From NCBI RefSeq assembly GCF_003863355.1, contig NZ_QQWG01000005.1, forward strand, positions 62,001-126,000: DNA of 64,000 bases. Direction: 5' to 3'. A program made the position numbers and the translations under genes. Positions 44,310 to 53,446 of the stretch are shown piece by piece. Source of the DNA: Ancylomarina euxina. Lineage in GTDB: Bacteria; Bacteroidota; Bacteroidia; Bacteroidales; Marinifilaceae. The notes beneath the pieces are model-generated. The model ran no database searches. It had not been told where the DNA came from and saw only the letters and a list, made by a program, of their open reading frames with translations. The first letter of the stretch is position 1, and each line of letters opens with the position of its first letter.

Positions 44310-44977
44310 AGTCTTAAGTTAAGCCAAATGTATAGGTTTATTCTCGGCTGAAAGATCCGCACAAAATTACGCTTTTAATTGTTTTAAGGAAATTCTAAAT
44401 CAACTGATTCGCATAATGTCTTGTAAAACATGATTGATAATTTAATAGGCCTTGTCTGGATCGACGTAAGTTTCAGTGATTGTGTGTTTTATCGATATGA
44501 ATATGCTGCATTATTTTTACGTGATAGATATGCTTTATGAGTTGTTTAGAAAAATCAATAAAGCTTTTTGTCTTAAACTGCTGGACTAATTTTTGATTGA
44601 ATATTGCACGTAAATGGTTGATAATTAAGAGTAGCGGATCTGTAATGATTTAGTTGTATGTTTAAGTATTTATTTTATTAGCGAGTTTATGGAGAGTGAG
44701 ATGTGTTTGTAATGCACAGTGCTATAGCCTAATGCCAGATTGTTAGATTGTTTTTTATTATCATATTTTATTTTTTATCACGAGATAGTAATTGTTAAAA
44801 AAACTGAAAATATTATTTATCTTTGAATGTTTTGCAAACGGTTCCGGATAAGAATGGAGCCATGTTTTCAGGATTTTAACTTTAATATTTAAAGTGTATT
44901 CATGCACATTTTATAAATACGATAAGGTAGATCAATATGTGGTATTCCATAATCGTGACAGAGCAAATTTTTGAGAT
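44310..44977. other. Long noncoding region before the respiratory cluster
   Basis: 668 bp between divergent genes, AT-rich, without a recognised coding frame. Near the left end is TACATTTG (minus strand, 44325-44332), a -7 box for the DAHP synthase gene. Near the right is TATCTTTG (44818-44825), a -7 box for the Fe-S/NrfD operon, which would give a leader of about 145 nt. The middle 450 bp show no hairpin or repeat that I can support; they could hold control sites or a small RNA. Confidence 0.5.
44818..44825 (+). promoter_or_regulatory. -7 promoter element for the Fe-S/NrfD/cytochrome module
   Basis: TATCTTTG matching TAnnTTTG. The nearest TTG upstream is 23 bp away, longer than usual, so the promoter may need an activator. 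Confidence 0.4.
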
Positions 44978-45913
44978 ATGACACAAAAAACTTCCGATAA
45001 GGGTAGACGAAATTTTCTGAAAAGCTTTGGAGTAACAGTTGGCGCTGCAGGCGTTGTGAGTAGTTTTTCACTATTAGGTGCAGCTAAAGCCGCAGCTCAG
45101 GAACCAGAAGAGATGGTTAATTTGCTTACAGCAGATGGACAATTAGTTCAGGTTGATAAAAACCAACTTCGTCCGACGGTTAATGAGCCTCTTAATGAGT
45201 TACAAAGGAGAGGCCGTGAGGGCATTGCTGGTAAGTCATTCGTAATGGTTATCGATTTAAGTAAATGTAGAAATGCTCGAAAGTGTATGGCTGCCTGTCA
45301 AAACCATCATCAGTTACGACCAGAGCAGCATCACATTAATGTCCTTCAGATGCAGGATTCTGATCATACTGCACCTTATTTTATGCCTAAGCCTTGTCAG
45401 CATTGTGATAACCCACCTTGTACGAAAGTGTGTCCTGTTGATGCAACTTTTAAGCGTCAGGATGGAATTGTTTTGATTGACAATGAGCGTTGTATTGGTT
45501 GTCGCTTTTGTATTGCGGCTTGTCCTTACTCGGCTCGTATTTTCCAATGGACAGAACCAAAGGATGCCGAAAAGTATAAAGATTTAACCTATAATATTGA
45601 GGCGAACGTTCCTCAGAAAAAAGGGACGGTAAGTAAATGTCTATTTAGTGCCGATCGTCTACGTGAAGATAAGTTGCCATCATGTGTTTCTGCTTGTCCT
45701 AATGGCGTTTATTATTTTGGAGATAGGAATGAAGATGCAGTAACTAACGGAACCAGTGGCGAAACCGTTCGTTTTTCGAAGTTGATTGAGGATAATGCAG
45801 GTTATACTTTGATGGAAGAACTTGGTACCAAGCCAAGAGTTTATTATTTACCTCCTAAGAATAGAGCGTTTGAATTCAATGGAGATTTATTGAATGAGGA
45901 AAACCTTCATTAA
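44978..45913 (+). CDS. Tat-exported 4Fe-4S dicluster protein (PsrB/DmsB-like electron-transfer subunit)
   Basis: 311-residue Fe-S protein, probably periplasmic and attached to the NrfD-like partner. The N-terminus GRRNFLKSF is a twin-arginine signal. Four Cys motifs appear. Motif 1 is Cys97, Cys103, Cys107 with Ala100 where the second Cys is expected; motif 2 is Cys140, 143, 148, 152. Motif 3 is Cys172, 175, 178, 182; motif 4 is Cys221, 236, 240 with Ser224 in the expected Cys place. So two clusters are complete and two may be 3Fe-4S or lost. First gene of a three-gene run with no catalytic molybdopterin subunit. Confidence 0.9.
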   Translation: MTQKTSDKGRRNFLKSFGVTVGAAGVVSSFSLLGAAKAAAQEPEEMVNLLTADGQLVQVDKNQLRPTVNEPLNELQRRGREGIAGKSFVMVIDLSKCRNARKCMAACQNHHQLRPEQHHINVLQMQDSDHTAPYFMPKPCQHCDNPPCTKVCPVDATFKRQDGIVLIDNERCIGCRFCIAACPYSARIFQWTEPKDAEKYKDLTYNIEANVPQKKGTVSKCLFSADRLREDKLPSCVSACPNGVYYFGDRNEDAVTNGTSGETVRFSKLIEDNAGYTLMEELGTKPRVYYLPPKNRAFEFNGDLLNEENLH

Positions 45914-45968
45914 TCTGAAATCATAAAGATACGATACATTATATATTCATAGAAAAATCATTTTACTT

Positions 45969-47309
45969 ATGAATGACAATACAAAATCGAAAGAAACAAT
46001 ACTTTCCTTTGAAAAATTAAAACAAGATATCCTTCGTCCGATGCAAAATCATAAAGGACTTGAATTATGGATTGTTTTCCTGGTTACAGTTATTGCTGTT
46101 TGTACTTGGGCTTATTACGTTCAACTTCGCGATGGTCTTGGCGTAACTGGAATGCGAGACTATGTATCCTGGGGACTCTATATCGCCAACTTTGTATTCT
46201 TTGTTGCAGTTAGTTTGGTTGGGATGTTAATCTCATCGATACTTGGATTACTGAAGGTTGATTGGATTACTCCAATTTCTAGGATCGCCGAAATTATTGC
46301 TGTTGCATTCGTTGCGGTGGCAGGTTTGGTGATTATTTTAGATATGGGTCGTCCTGATAGAGTGGTTAATGTTCTGATTCATGGGCGTTTTCAGTCTCCA
46401 ATATTGTGGGATGTTACTGTAATTACCACCTACCTAGTAATCAGTACTCTGTTGTTGATCTTGCCTATGATTCCTGATTTAGCGATCTGCAAAAAAGAGA
46501 TGAAGAATGCCTCTCCTATTTTAAAGAAAGTCTATAATATTCTATCATTTGGATATACCAATACACCAGAACAACACAAACATCTGCATAAGATGATTAG
46601 AACCTTGATGGTTTTAATTGTTCCGGTTGGTTTAGCAATTCATACAGTTACTTCATGGTTGTTTGCAGCGACGCTTCGTAATGGTTGGGATACAACTATT
46701 TTCGGACCTTATTTCGTAGCAGGTGCTTTTGTGGCAGGTTCTGCAGCCCTTGTTGTTGCCATGTATTTTTTCAGAGTTAACTATAAGTTACAAGATTATA
46801 TTACCGATCTACACTTTGATAAGATGGGTAAGTTGATGGTTGCGGTTTGTTTGGTTTATTTATACTTTAATGTGAATGAGTTTTTGGTTCCAGGATATAA
46901 AATGAAATCAGGAGATAGCGTTCACCTTAAGGAATTGTTTTTCGGATCATGGGCAATTATGTTTTGGTCTTCACAGCTTTTTGGGAATATATTACCTATT
47001 ATATTGATGGTGAATAAGCGTTTCAGAAAGCCAATGCCAATTATGATTATTTCTCTATTTGTGATTGCTAGTGCCTGGTTTAAGCGTTATGTGATTGTAA
47101 TTCCTACTATGTTACACCCACACCTTCCTGTTCAGAATGTTCCCGATCATTTTAAACATTATTTCCCATCGTCAATTGAAATCTCGGTTACAGTATTGAG
47201 TTTCGCTTTGGCACTTTTAATTATCACCGTTTTGGCAAAAATCTTTCCAGTTGTACCTATTTGCGAGATTGCTGATCAGAAGGGAATTGATTATAAAATT
47301 GAGGAATAA
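45969..47309 (+). CDS. NrfD/PsrC-family membrane subunit (quinol-interacting)
   Basis: 446-residue inner-membrane protein with about nine or ten helices, of the NrfD/PsrC family that exchanges electrons with (mena)quinone. The N-terminal soluble part ends before LELWIVFLVTVIAVCTWAYY. The first family segment RDYVSWGLYIANFVFFVAVS holds the conserved W-G-x-Y-I. GRPDRVVNVLIHGRFQSPILWD matches the loop after helix 3, with a conserved Asp/Arg. It lies 55 bp after the Fe-S gene and 15 bp before the cytochrome gene. It resembles ActC/ActF of alternative complex III as well as PsrC. Confidence 0.92.
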   Translation: MNDNTKSKETILSFEKLKQDILRPMQNHKGLELWIVFLVTVIAVCTWAYYVQLRDGLGVTGMRDYVSWGLYIANFVFFVAVSLVGMLISSILGLLKVDWITPISRIAEIIAVAFVAVAGLVIILDMGRPDRVVNVLIHGRFQSPILWDVTVITTYLVISTLLLILPMIPDLAICKKEMKNASPILKKVYNILSFGYTNTPEQHKHLHKMIRTLMVLIVPVGLAIHTVTSWLFAATLRNGWDTTIFGPYFVAGAFVAGSAALVVAMYFFRVNYKLQDYITDLHFDKMGKLMVAVCLVYLYFNVNEFLVPGYKMKSGDSVHLKELFFGSWAIMFWSSQLFGNILPIILMVNKRFRKPMPIMIISLFVIASAWFKRYVIVIPTMLHPHLPVQNVPDHFKHYFPSSIEISVTVLSFALALLIITVLAKIFPVVPICEIADQKGIDYKIEE

Positions 47310-47324
47310 TAAATCAAGAAATAA

Positions 47325-48236
47325 ATGAAAAACTTATCCACTATATTAGCGACTCTTGTTCTTGTATTTGCCTTTATGAATTCGGCATCTGCTGAGGATT
47401 GGAAAGTATCTGCTACTGCAAAAAAGAAACTTAACCCATACGAACTGAGCAAGAAGAATATTAGTTCAGGGAAAAAAGTATATCAAACCAATTGTAAATC
47501 ATGCCATGGCGATCCGACTAAGGCAAATATGTTGCCTTTGGTTCCTGCTCCAACCGATTTAGGTTCTCAGAATTTCTTAGTTCAATCTGATGGTGAAATT
47601 TATCACAAGATTAAAACTGGTAAAGGGGCCATGCCGACTTTCGAGAATACATTGAATGATGAAAGTAAGTGGATGGTTATTGCTTATTTGCGTTCTTTCG
47701 ATAAGAATAAAAAGAAAGCAGTGGTTGCAAAAGCGGTTGTGAATCCTGAAGTGATTGATGTTAAGATTGAACTCAATGTTGACGCAGATAACAAGAAACT
47801 AAGAGCTCAATTGACTGGCTTGAAAAAGGATGGGAAACGAGTTGGTTTGGAAGGTATTGAAATGAGCTTTCTCGTTAAGAGAACCTTTGGACAATTAGAT
47901 ATATCAGGTGAAGAAGCTTATACCAATGCAAATGGTGAATTGTTAATTCAATTCCCAACTGATCTTCCTGGCGATAGAGAAGGACAGGTTGATCTTTTGG
48001 TTAAACTGACTGATGAAGATAATTACGGACCAGTAGAAGAAAAACGAGTTTTATCAATTGCGGTTCCAACAAATCCTAAAAACCCTCTTGATGAAAGAGC
48101 CATGTGGGGGACGCGAGCAAATGCTCCAATTTGGATTATTGCAAGTTATGTATTGGGAGTAATTGGTATTTGGAGTGTTATTTTTCTAGTTCTATTCCAG
48201 GTGTTTCAATTGTCGAAAATGAGAGTTAAATCTTAA
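47325..48236 (+). CDS. Membrane-anchored monohaem cytochrome c
   Basis: 303 aa with a signal peptide (cleavage after about Ala23). A class I cytochrome c domain carries haem motif CKSCH (Cys57, Cys60, His61) and a likely Met ligand in KGAMPTF. A beta-rich domain follows (about 145-255, carboxypeptidase-regulatory/FN3-like). A C-terminal membrane helix (ASYVLGVIGIWSVIFLVLF) ends in a short basic tail. It would sit in the periplasm, tethered to the inner membrane, as the electron acceptor of the Fe-S/NrfD pair. The middle domain is unusual for a simple cytochrome and may contact a partner. Confidence 0.9.
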   Translation: MKNLSTILATLVLVFAFMNSASAEDWKVSATAKKKLNPYELSKKNISSGKKVYQTNCKSCHGDPTKANMLPLVPAPTDLGSQNFLVQSDGEIYHKIKTGKGAMPTFENTLNDESKWMVIAYLRSFDKNKKKAVVAKAVVNPEVIDVKIELNVDADNKKLRAQLTGLKKDGKRVGLEGIEMSFLVKRTFGQLDISGEEAYTNANGELLIQFPTDLPGDREGQVDLLVKLTDEDNYGPVEEKRVLSIAVPTNPKNPLDERAMWGTRANAPIWIIASYVLGVIGIWSVIFLVLFQVFQLSKMRVKS

Positions 48237-48248
48237 TCAGGTTATAAC

Positions 48249-48383
48249 TTATTCTGACTCTTCATCATCTTTTTTCTTTTTGGGAGCAAAGCCTAACTTA
48301 TAAAGTAAATAGCCTATCCCAAATAGGAAGTGTGCAAGAGTAACACCTGCAATTATATAAATAAGAGTTGAATCTGAGAACAT
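48249..48383 (-). CDS. 44-residue single-helix membrane microprotein
   Basis: Small minus-strand gene in the gap between the cytochrome gene and ccoI. It reads MFSDSTLIYIIAGVTLAHFL at the start: one membrane helix to about residue 32, then LGFAPKKKKDDEESE, a basic patch followed by an acidic tail. The layout (short N-terminus, single helix, charged tail) is that of small respiratory-complex subunits, and the stop falls 13 bp from the stop of the cytochrome gene. No Shine-Dalgarno is seen. It could be a chance frame, but composition and fit to the gap favour a real gene. Function unknown. Confidence 0.55.
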   Translation of the reverse strand: MFSDSTLIYIIAGVTLAHFLFGIGYLLYKLGFAPKKKKDDEESE

Positions 48384-48395
48384 TGTTTTCGATTA

Positions 48396-48409
48396 AGACT
48401 AATGAGTCT
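48396..48409. promoter_or_regulatory. Small dyad just before ccoI
   Basis: AGACT-AATG-AGTCT, perfect 5-bp arms, 5 bp before the ccoI ATG and 12 bp upstream of the divergent microprotein start. Possible translational or transcriptional control site; short. Confidence 0.25.
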
Positions 48410-48414
48410 GCAAT

Positions 48415-50895
48415 ATGACGAATATAGCTGAAGATACAAAAAACGAAGCCTGTATCCATTGTGGTGACGATTGTGGTAAACATCCTGTAATTTGGGATGG
48501 TAAGCCATTTTGTTGCTCAGGTTGTTCTACCGTTTTTCAACTCCTGAACGAAAATGAGCTGTGTTCCTATTACAATATTGAATCGACACCAGGGATCAAA
48601 ATTGAAGAGGGGAAGTTTAAAGAGAAGTTTGCTTTTCTTGATGATGAGGAAATCAGTTCAAAACTTTACGAATTTTCAGAGGATGCCATACGTAAAGTAA
48701 GTTTGTACACGCCTGGTATACATTGTAGCTCATGCATATGGTTGCTTGAGCATCTTAATGTTTTAAATAAGGCTGTATTTAAGTCAACGGTGAACTTCGT
48801 TAAAAAAGAAGTTACGGTTACTTTTGATTCAAATGAATTAAGTCTTCGTCAGCTGGTTGAGCTTTTAGCTTCTATCCATTATATTCCTGAAATTACACTT
48901 GATGATTTACAAGAAAAAAAGAATCAGGATGCTAATAAGAAACTTTTATACAAAATAGGAGTCGCTGGTTTTAGCTTTGGTAACATTATGCTACTTAGTT
49001 TACCTGAGTATGTGCCAGGTTCAGAATATCTAGAAAGTCATTTCAAATCATTCTTTGGAATGATGAATTTTATTCTTGTTTTGCCTGTTCTGTTTTATAG
49101 TGGGAACGATTATATTATTTCTGCATTCAAAGGATTAAAACACAAATTTATTAATATCGATGTGCCCATTTCCTTAGGTATTATTACGCTTTTTGTTCAA
49201 TCTTCATTTCAAATATTTACTAGCACAGGTTCTGGTTATATGGATTCCCTAGCTGGCTTGATTTTCTTTTTACTTATTGGGAAGTGGTATCAAAGTAAAA
49301 GCTATCAGGCCTTGTCTTTTGAACGTGATTACCGTTCATACTTCCCCGTTGCTGTCAGTAAAATTATAGAGGGTGAAGAGGAAAGCACACAGATCAATAA
49401 ACTGAAAAAAGGTGATGTGATCTTAATTAGAAATCAGGAATTGATACCTGCTGATGCTATACTGACCAAAGGTGAAGCTTTAATCGACTATAGTTTTGTA
49501 ACAGGAGAATCCAGGTCTGTCTTAAAATCAATAGGCGATCACTTGTTTGCGGGCGGCAAGCAAGTGGGAGGAGCCATCGAAATGTGTATTGAAAAGGAGG
49601 TTGTTCAATCTCGATTGACGCAACTTTGGAATCAGTCAGAAGAGAAAGAAATTTATTTTTCAAAGTTGAATTCTTTGATTGATCAGATAAGTAAATATTT
49701 CACACTTACAATAATTGTTATTGGTGCTCTAGCTGGTTTTTATTGGTTATTGCACGACACATCAAAAGCTGTATTTGCTTTTACATCAGTATTGATTGTC
49801 GCCTGCCCATGTGCTTTAGCTTTGTCATCTCCGTTTGCATTGGGTAATACGATGCGAATGTTTGGACGATTAGGGATCTATTTGAAAGGGGCTGATATCG
49901 TCGAAGCTTTAAGTGGAGTTGATACCATTGTTTTTGATAAAACAGGAACGATTACACAGGCTGATGCCGTTAGAGTTAAGTATAAAGGTGAAGCATTAAG
50001 CGAACAAGATTTGGATGCAGTCAAGTCATTATCCCGACATTCATCTCATGTTTTAAGTACGATACTTTACGATCATTTAAAAATGTCGACTTCCAGAAAG
50101 GTTCATGATTTTAAAGAAATGGTGTCCTTAGGTCTTTCTGGGCATATTGAAGGCAGAGAGGTGAAAATAGGTTCGGCCAGTTTCATTTTAGCTTCTAAAG
50201 CTGAAAATTTATCGGGTTCTACCGAAGTGTATGTCTCTATAGATGGTCAAGTGAAAGGGCGATTCATCATGAGTAATCAATATCGCACAGGCTTAAATGA
50301 GTTAATTGAGTCTCTATCATTAAATTATGATTTACATGTTCTTTCAGGCGACAATGATGCTGAAAAATCTAACTTGGCTAAAATCTTTCCAAAGAATTCT
50401 AGTCTATTATTCAATCAATCCCCAAAGGATAAGTTGGAATATATACAAACTCTAAAAAGTAGAGGACGTAAAATATTAATGATTGGCGATGGCTTGAATG
50501 ATGCCGGAGCGCTAAAAGTGAGTGATGTCGGTATATCAATAGCAGATGATATTTACAATTTTTCCCCTGCTTGTGATGCTATTTTAGAGGCATCGAAATT
50601 CCAGGAGTTGAAACGCTTCTTAAGCATATCGAAGAAAGGGATGTGGGTAGTGAAATTAAGTTTCCTATTATCTTTTGCCTACAATATATTCGGTTTATAT
50701 TTTGCTGTTCAAGGTATTTTATCTCCTATTCTAGCGGCTCTATTAATGCCAATAAGTTCAATATCCGTTGTAGCTTTTGCAAGTTTTACAACGAGTTATT
50801 TTGCCAGAAATAAGGAGGGGAAACAAATTTTAAAAAAGAACGATGTTTTGCCAAGTATTGGAAAAGTAAGTAAGAAACGTGTACAGCTCAATTAG
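48415..50895 (+). CDS. ccoI: Copper-translocating P-type ATPase for cbb3 assembly (CcoI/FixI)
   Basis: 826-residue inner-membrane P1B ATPase that supplies copper for cbb3 oxidase. The N-terminal Cys-rich zinc-ribbon-like part (Cys13, 16, 20, 33, 34, 37) is typical of CcoI. An HMA domain with CSSC (104-107) follows. Membrane helices include the CPC motif (464-466, ACPCALALSSP). Then come the phosphorylation site DKTGT (from 508), the TGES actuator loop and GDGLNDAGAL. The position immediately before ccoS and ccoNO supports CcoI over a generic copper exporter. Confidence 0.95.
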   Translation: MTNIAEDTKNEACIHCGDDCGKHPVIWDGKPFCCSGCSTVFQLLNENELCSYYNIESTPGIKIEEGKFKEKFAFLDDEEISSKLYEFSEDAIRKVSLYTPGIHCSSCIWLLEHLNVLNKAVFKSTVNFVKKEVTVTFDSNELSLRQLVELLASIHYIPEITLDDLQEKKNQDANKKLLYKIGVAGFSFGNIMLLSLPEYVPGSEYLESHFKSFFGMMNFILVLPVLFYSGNDYIISAFKGLKHKFINIDVPISLGIITLFVQSSFQIFTSTGSGYMDSLAGLIFFLLIGKWYQSKSYQALSFERDYRSYFPVAVSKIIEGEEESTQINKLKKGDVILIRNQELIPADAILTKGEALIDYSFVTGESRSVLKSIGDHLFAGGKQVGGAIEMCIEKEVVQSRLTQLWNQSEEKEIYFSKLNSLIDQISKYFTLTIIVIGALAGFYWLLHDTSKAVFAFTSVLIVACPCALALSSPFALGNTMRMFGRLGIYLKGADIVEALSGVDTIVFDKTGTITQADAVRVKYKGEALSEQDLDAVKSLSRHSSHVLSTILYDHLKMSTSRKVHDFKEMVSLGLSGHIEGREVKIGSASFILASKAENLSGSTEVYVSIDGQVKGRFIMSNQYRTGLNELIESLSLNYDLHVLSGDNDAEKSNLAKIFPKNSSLLFNQSPKDKLEYIQTLKSRGRKILMIGDGLNDAGALKVSDVGISIADDIYNFSPACDAILEASKFQELKRFLSISKKGMWVVKLSFLLSFAYNIFGLYFAVQGILSPILAALLMPISSISVVAFASFTTSYFARNKEGKQILKKNDVLPSIGKVSKKRVQLN

Positions 50896-50931
50896 GCTGT
50901 TTGATTATATACAAGATTAAAAAATTGAAAC

Positions 50932-51180
50932 TTGAGTGTAATATTTGTTTTAATAGGGGTGAGTATGGTTGTAGCTGGAGGATTCTTGATCGGTTTTTTG
51001 TGGGCTGTAAAGAAAGGGCAGTATGATGATCATTATTCACCATCGGTCCGGATTTTATTCGATGACCAAGAAATAAAAGATCAGGAAAACGAAGAGACTC
51101 ACGGGCGTGCGTCTAAACAAGAAGAAAGTGAAAATAAAGATAAAAAAGAGGATGATTCAAAATCCTCTCAGGAAAATTAA
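50932..51180 (+). CDS. ccoS: cbb3-type oxidase assembly protein CcoS
   Basis: 82-residue small membrane protein needed for cofactor insertion in cbb3 oxidase. One helix (about 3-25, VIFVLIGVSMVVAGGFLIGF) is followed by the CcoS signature LWAVKKGQYDD and RILFDD. A long hydrophilic tail of Glu, Lys, Asp and Ser (about 50-82) extends beyond the usual family length. Translation appears to start with TTG; no in-frame ATG is available. Between ccoI (36 bp) and ccoNO (37 bp). Confidence 0.92.
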   Translation: MSVIFVLIGVSMVVAGGFLIGFLWAVKKGQYDDHYSPSVRILFDDQEIKDQENEETHGRASKQEESENKDKKEDDSKSSQEN

Positions 51181-51217
51181 AAGAATTCATTCGTAATTTA
51201 ATAAAGCTATAACATAC

Positions 51218-53362
51218 ATGGAAACACAACATTTTTCTTACGACAATAAAATCGTAAAATATTTTGCCTATGCTACCATTCTTTGGGGTGTAGTTGGGAT
51301 GTTGGTCGGTCTTCTGGCTGCTTTACAATTGGCGTTCCCCGTTTTTAATTTTAATTTGGCCTACACCTCTTTTGGGAGAATCAGACCCGTTCATACTAAT
51401 GCCGTAATCTTTGCCTTTGTTGGTAATGGAATTTTTGCAGCAGTTTATTATTCGCTTCAGCGTCTGCTAAAGGCTCGTATGTTTAGCGATAAAATGAGTT
51501 GGGTACACTTCTGGGGATGGCAAGCCATCATTGTTTCGGCTGCCGTAACTTTTGTGTTGGGGATTACTACCAGTAAGGAATATGCGGAGCTTGAGTGGCC
51601 TATCGATATAGCAATTACAATTATTTGGGTTGTTTTTGGATGGAATATGTTCGGAACAATTTTAAGAAGAAGAGCAGATCATCTATATGTATCAATTTGG
51701 TTTTATATCGCCACTTTTGTGACTGTTGCTGTGCTTCATATTGGTAACTCGATTGAGATTCCATATAGCTGGTTGCAATCTTATCCTGTTTATGCTGGTG
51801 TGCAAGATGCATTAGTTCAGTGGTGGTATGGTCATAATGCAGTCGCGTTTTTCTTGACAACACCCTATTTAGGTTTGATGTATTATTTCTTACCTAAGGC
51901 AGCAAATCGTCCGGTATACTCTTATCGATTATCAATTATCCACTTTTGGGCCCTGGTTTTCCTATATATCTGGGCTGGACCTCACCATTTATTATATACG
52001 GCTTTACCAGATTGGGCACAATCATTAGGAGTTGTATTTTCTATTATGCTGATTGCTCCATCGTGGGGTGGTATGTTTAATGGTTTATTGACTCTAAGAG
52101 GTGCTTGGGATAAGGTTCGTGATAATGCAACCCTTAAGTTTATGGTTGTAGCCGTTACTGCTTATGGTATGTCAACATTTGAAGGACCCATGATGTCCTT
52201 GAAATGGGTGAATGCATTAACGCATTATACGGATTGGAATATTGCTCACGTACATATTGGTGCCATGGGATGGAATGGTTTTTTAACCTTTGGTATGTTG
52301 TATTACCTATTCCCAAAAATGTGGAAAACTAAATTGTACTCTGATAAACTAGCAAATGCTCACTTCTGGATTGGAACTTTAGGAATCATTTTTTATGCTC
52401 TTCCATTGTATTGGGGAGCAGTTGTTCAAACCTTAATGTGGAAAGAATTTACGCCAGATGGTTTGTTAGCTTATCCTAATTTCTTAGAGACAATCACCCA
52501 GATACTTCCTATGTACCATGTGAGAATCTTAGGTGGAGTCTTCTACTTTGTAGGATTAATATTAATGGTTTATAACCTTCTTAAGACAGCTGCTTCTGGT
52601 AGTTGTGCTGATAATGAAAATGCTTCTGCTTTTGCATTGGTTACATCACCTAAGCGCGCTAAAGGTGAAGGTTTACATCGTTGGTTAGAGCGTCGTCCTG
52701 TTCAGTTTATGCTTTTAGCAACTGTTGCAATCCTAATTGGTGGAGCCTTCGAGGTTATTCCAACTTACCTTGTTAAGTCAAATATTCCAACTATTGAGAG
52801 TGTGAAACCTTATACGCCACTAGAGTTAGAAGGTCGTGATATTTATATTCGCGAAGGCTGTAATACCTGTCATACGCAAATGATTCGTCCTTTTAGATCG
52901 GAAACAGAGCGATATGGTGACTACTCTAAAGCTGGTGAACTGGTTTACAATCATCCACACTTATGGGGATCGAAACGTACTGGTCCAGACTTAGCTCGTG
53001 AAGGTGTGCCTGGAGGGAAGACGTATAAAACGAATGTTTGGCATTATAATCATATGCTTGATCCTCAAAAGATGAATGCACAATCGATTATGCCAGCATA
53101 CCCTTGGTTGATAAAGGATGACTTGAGTACTAAGAATACATCAGCGAAAATTCGCGTTATGATTAAATTAGGTGTTCCTTATGACAAAGCTCCTTACCCA
53201 GCGAATTATGATGTTGTTGCTCTTGATGATTTAAAAAAGCAGGCAGATGAAATTGCTACTGATCTAAAGGAGAATGGTGTTGAAGTCGCAAGTGAAAAAG
53301 AAATTATTGCTCTTATTGCGTACCTACAACGTTTGGGTCGCGATATATCTGTTAAAGAATAA
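51218..53362 (+). CDS. ccoNO: cbb3-type cytochrome c oxidase, fused subunits I and II (CcoNO)
   Basis: 714-residue fusion of the catalytic haem-copper subunit and the monohaem cytochrome subunit. Residues 1-475 form CcoN with about 12 helices. Metal and haem ligands sit in WYGHNAVAF (CuB His), GPHHLLY (His pair) and IAHVHIGAMGWNG (haem b ligands). Residues about 505-714 match CcoO: one helix, then haem motif CNTCH (Cys548, Cys551, His552) followed by MIRPFRSETERYGDYS. The fusion is a known Bacteroidota arrangement. It should reduce oxygen with high affinity under low oxygen. Confidence 0.95.
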   Translation: METQHFSYDNKIVKYFAYATILWGVVGMLVGLLAALQLAFPVFNFNLAYTSFGRIRPVHTNAVIFAFVGNGIFAAVYYSLQRLLKARMFSDKMSWVHFWGWQAIIVSAAVTFVLGITTSKEYAELEWPIDIAITIIWVVFGWNMFGTILRRRADHLYVSIWFYIATFVTVAVLHIGNSIEIPYSWLQSYPVYAGVQDALVQWWYGHNAVAFFLTTPYLGLMYYFLPKAANRPVYSYRLSIIHFWALVFLYIWAGPHHLLYTALPDWAQSLGVVFSIMLIAPSWGGMFNGLLTLRGAWDKVRDNATLKFMVVAVTAYGMSTFEGPMMSLKWVNALTHYTDWNIAHVHIGAMGWNGFLTFGMLYYLFPKMWKTKLYSDKLANAHFWIGTLGIIFYALPLYWGAVVQTLMWKEFTPDGLLAYPNFLETITQILPMYHVRILGGVFYFVGLILMVYNLLKTAASGSCADNENASAFALVTSPKRAKGEGLHRWLERRPVQFMLLATVAILIGGAFEVIPTYLVKSNIPTIESVKPYTPLELEGRDIYIREGCNTCHTQMIRPFRSETERYGDYSKAGELVYNHPHLWGSKRTGPDLAREGVPGGKTYKTNVWHYNHMLDPQKMNAQSIMPAYPWLIKDDLSTKNTSAKIRVMIKLGVPYDKAPYPANYDVVALDDLKKQADEIATDLKENGVEVASEKEIIALIAYLQRLGRDISVKE

Positions 53363-53375
53363 AATCAAGTTGTAA

Positions 53376-53437
53376 GGTTAAAGGATAAAGTAATTTGATA
53401 CATTTTACTTTAGCCTTTACTCCTTTATACTTTAACC
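53376..53437. repeat. Nested inverted repeat between ccoNO and ccoQ
   Basis: Outer arms GGTTAAAG/CTTTAACC (53376-53383, 53430-53437) enclose inner arms AAAGTAA/TTACTTT (53387-53393, 53405-53411). No T-run. It may be an mRNA processing or stability element that lets ccoNO and ccoQ be expressed differently. Confidence 0.5.
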
Positions 53438-53446
53438 ATATTAAGT

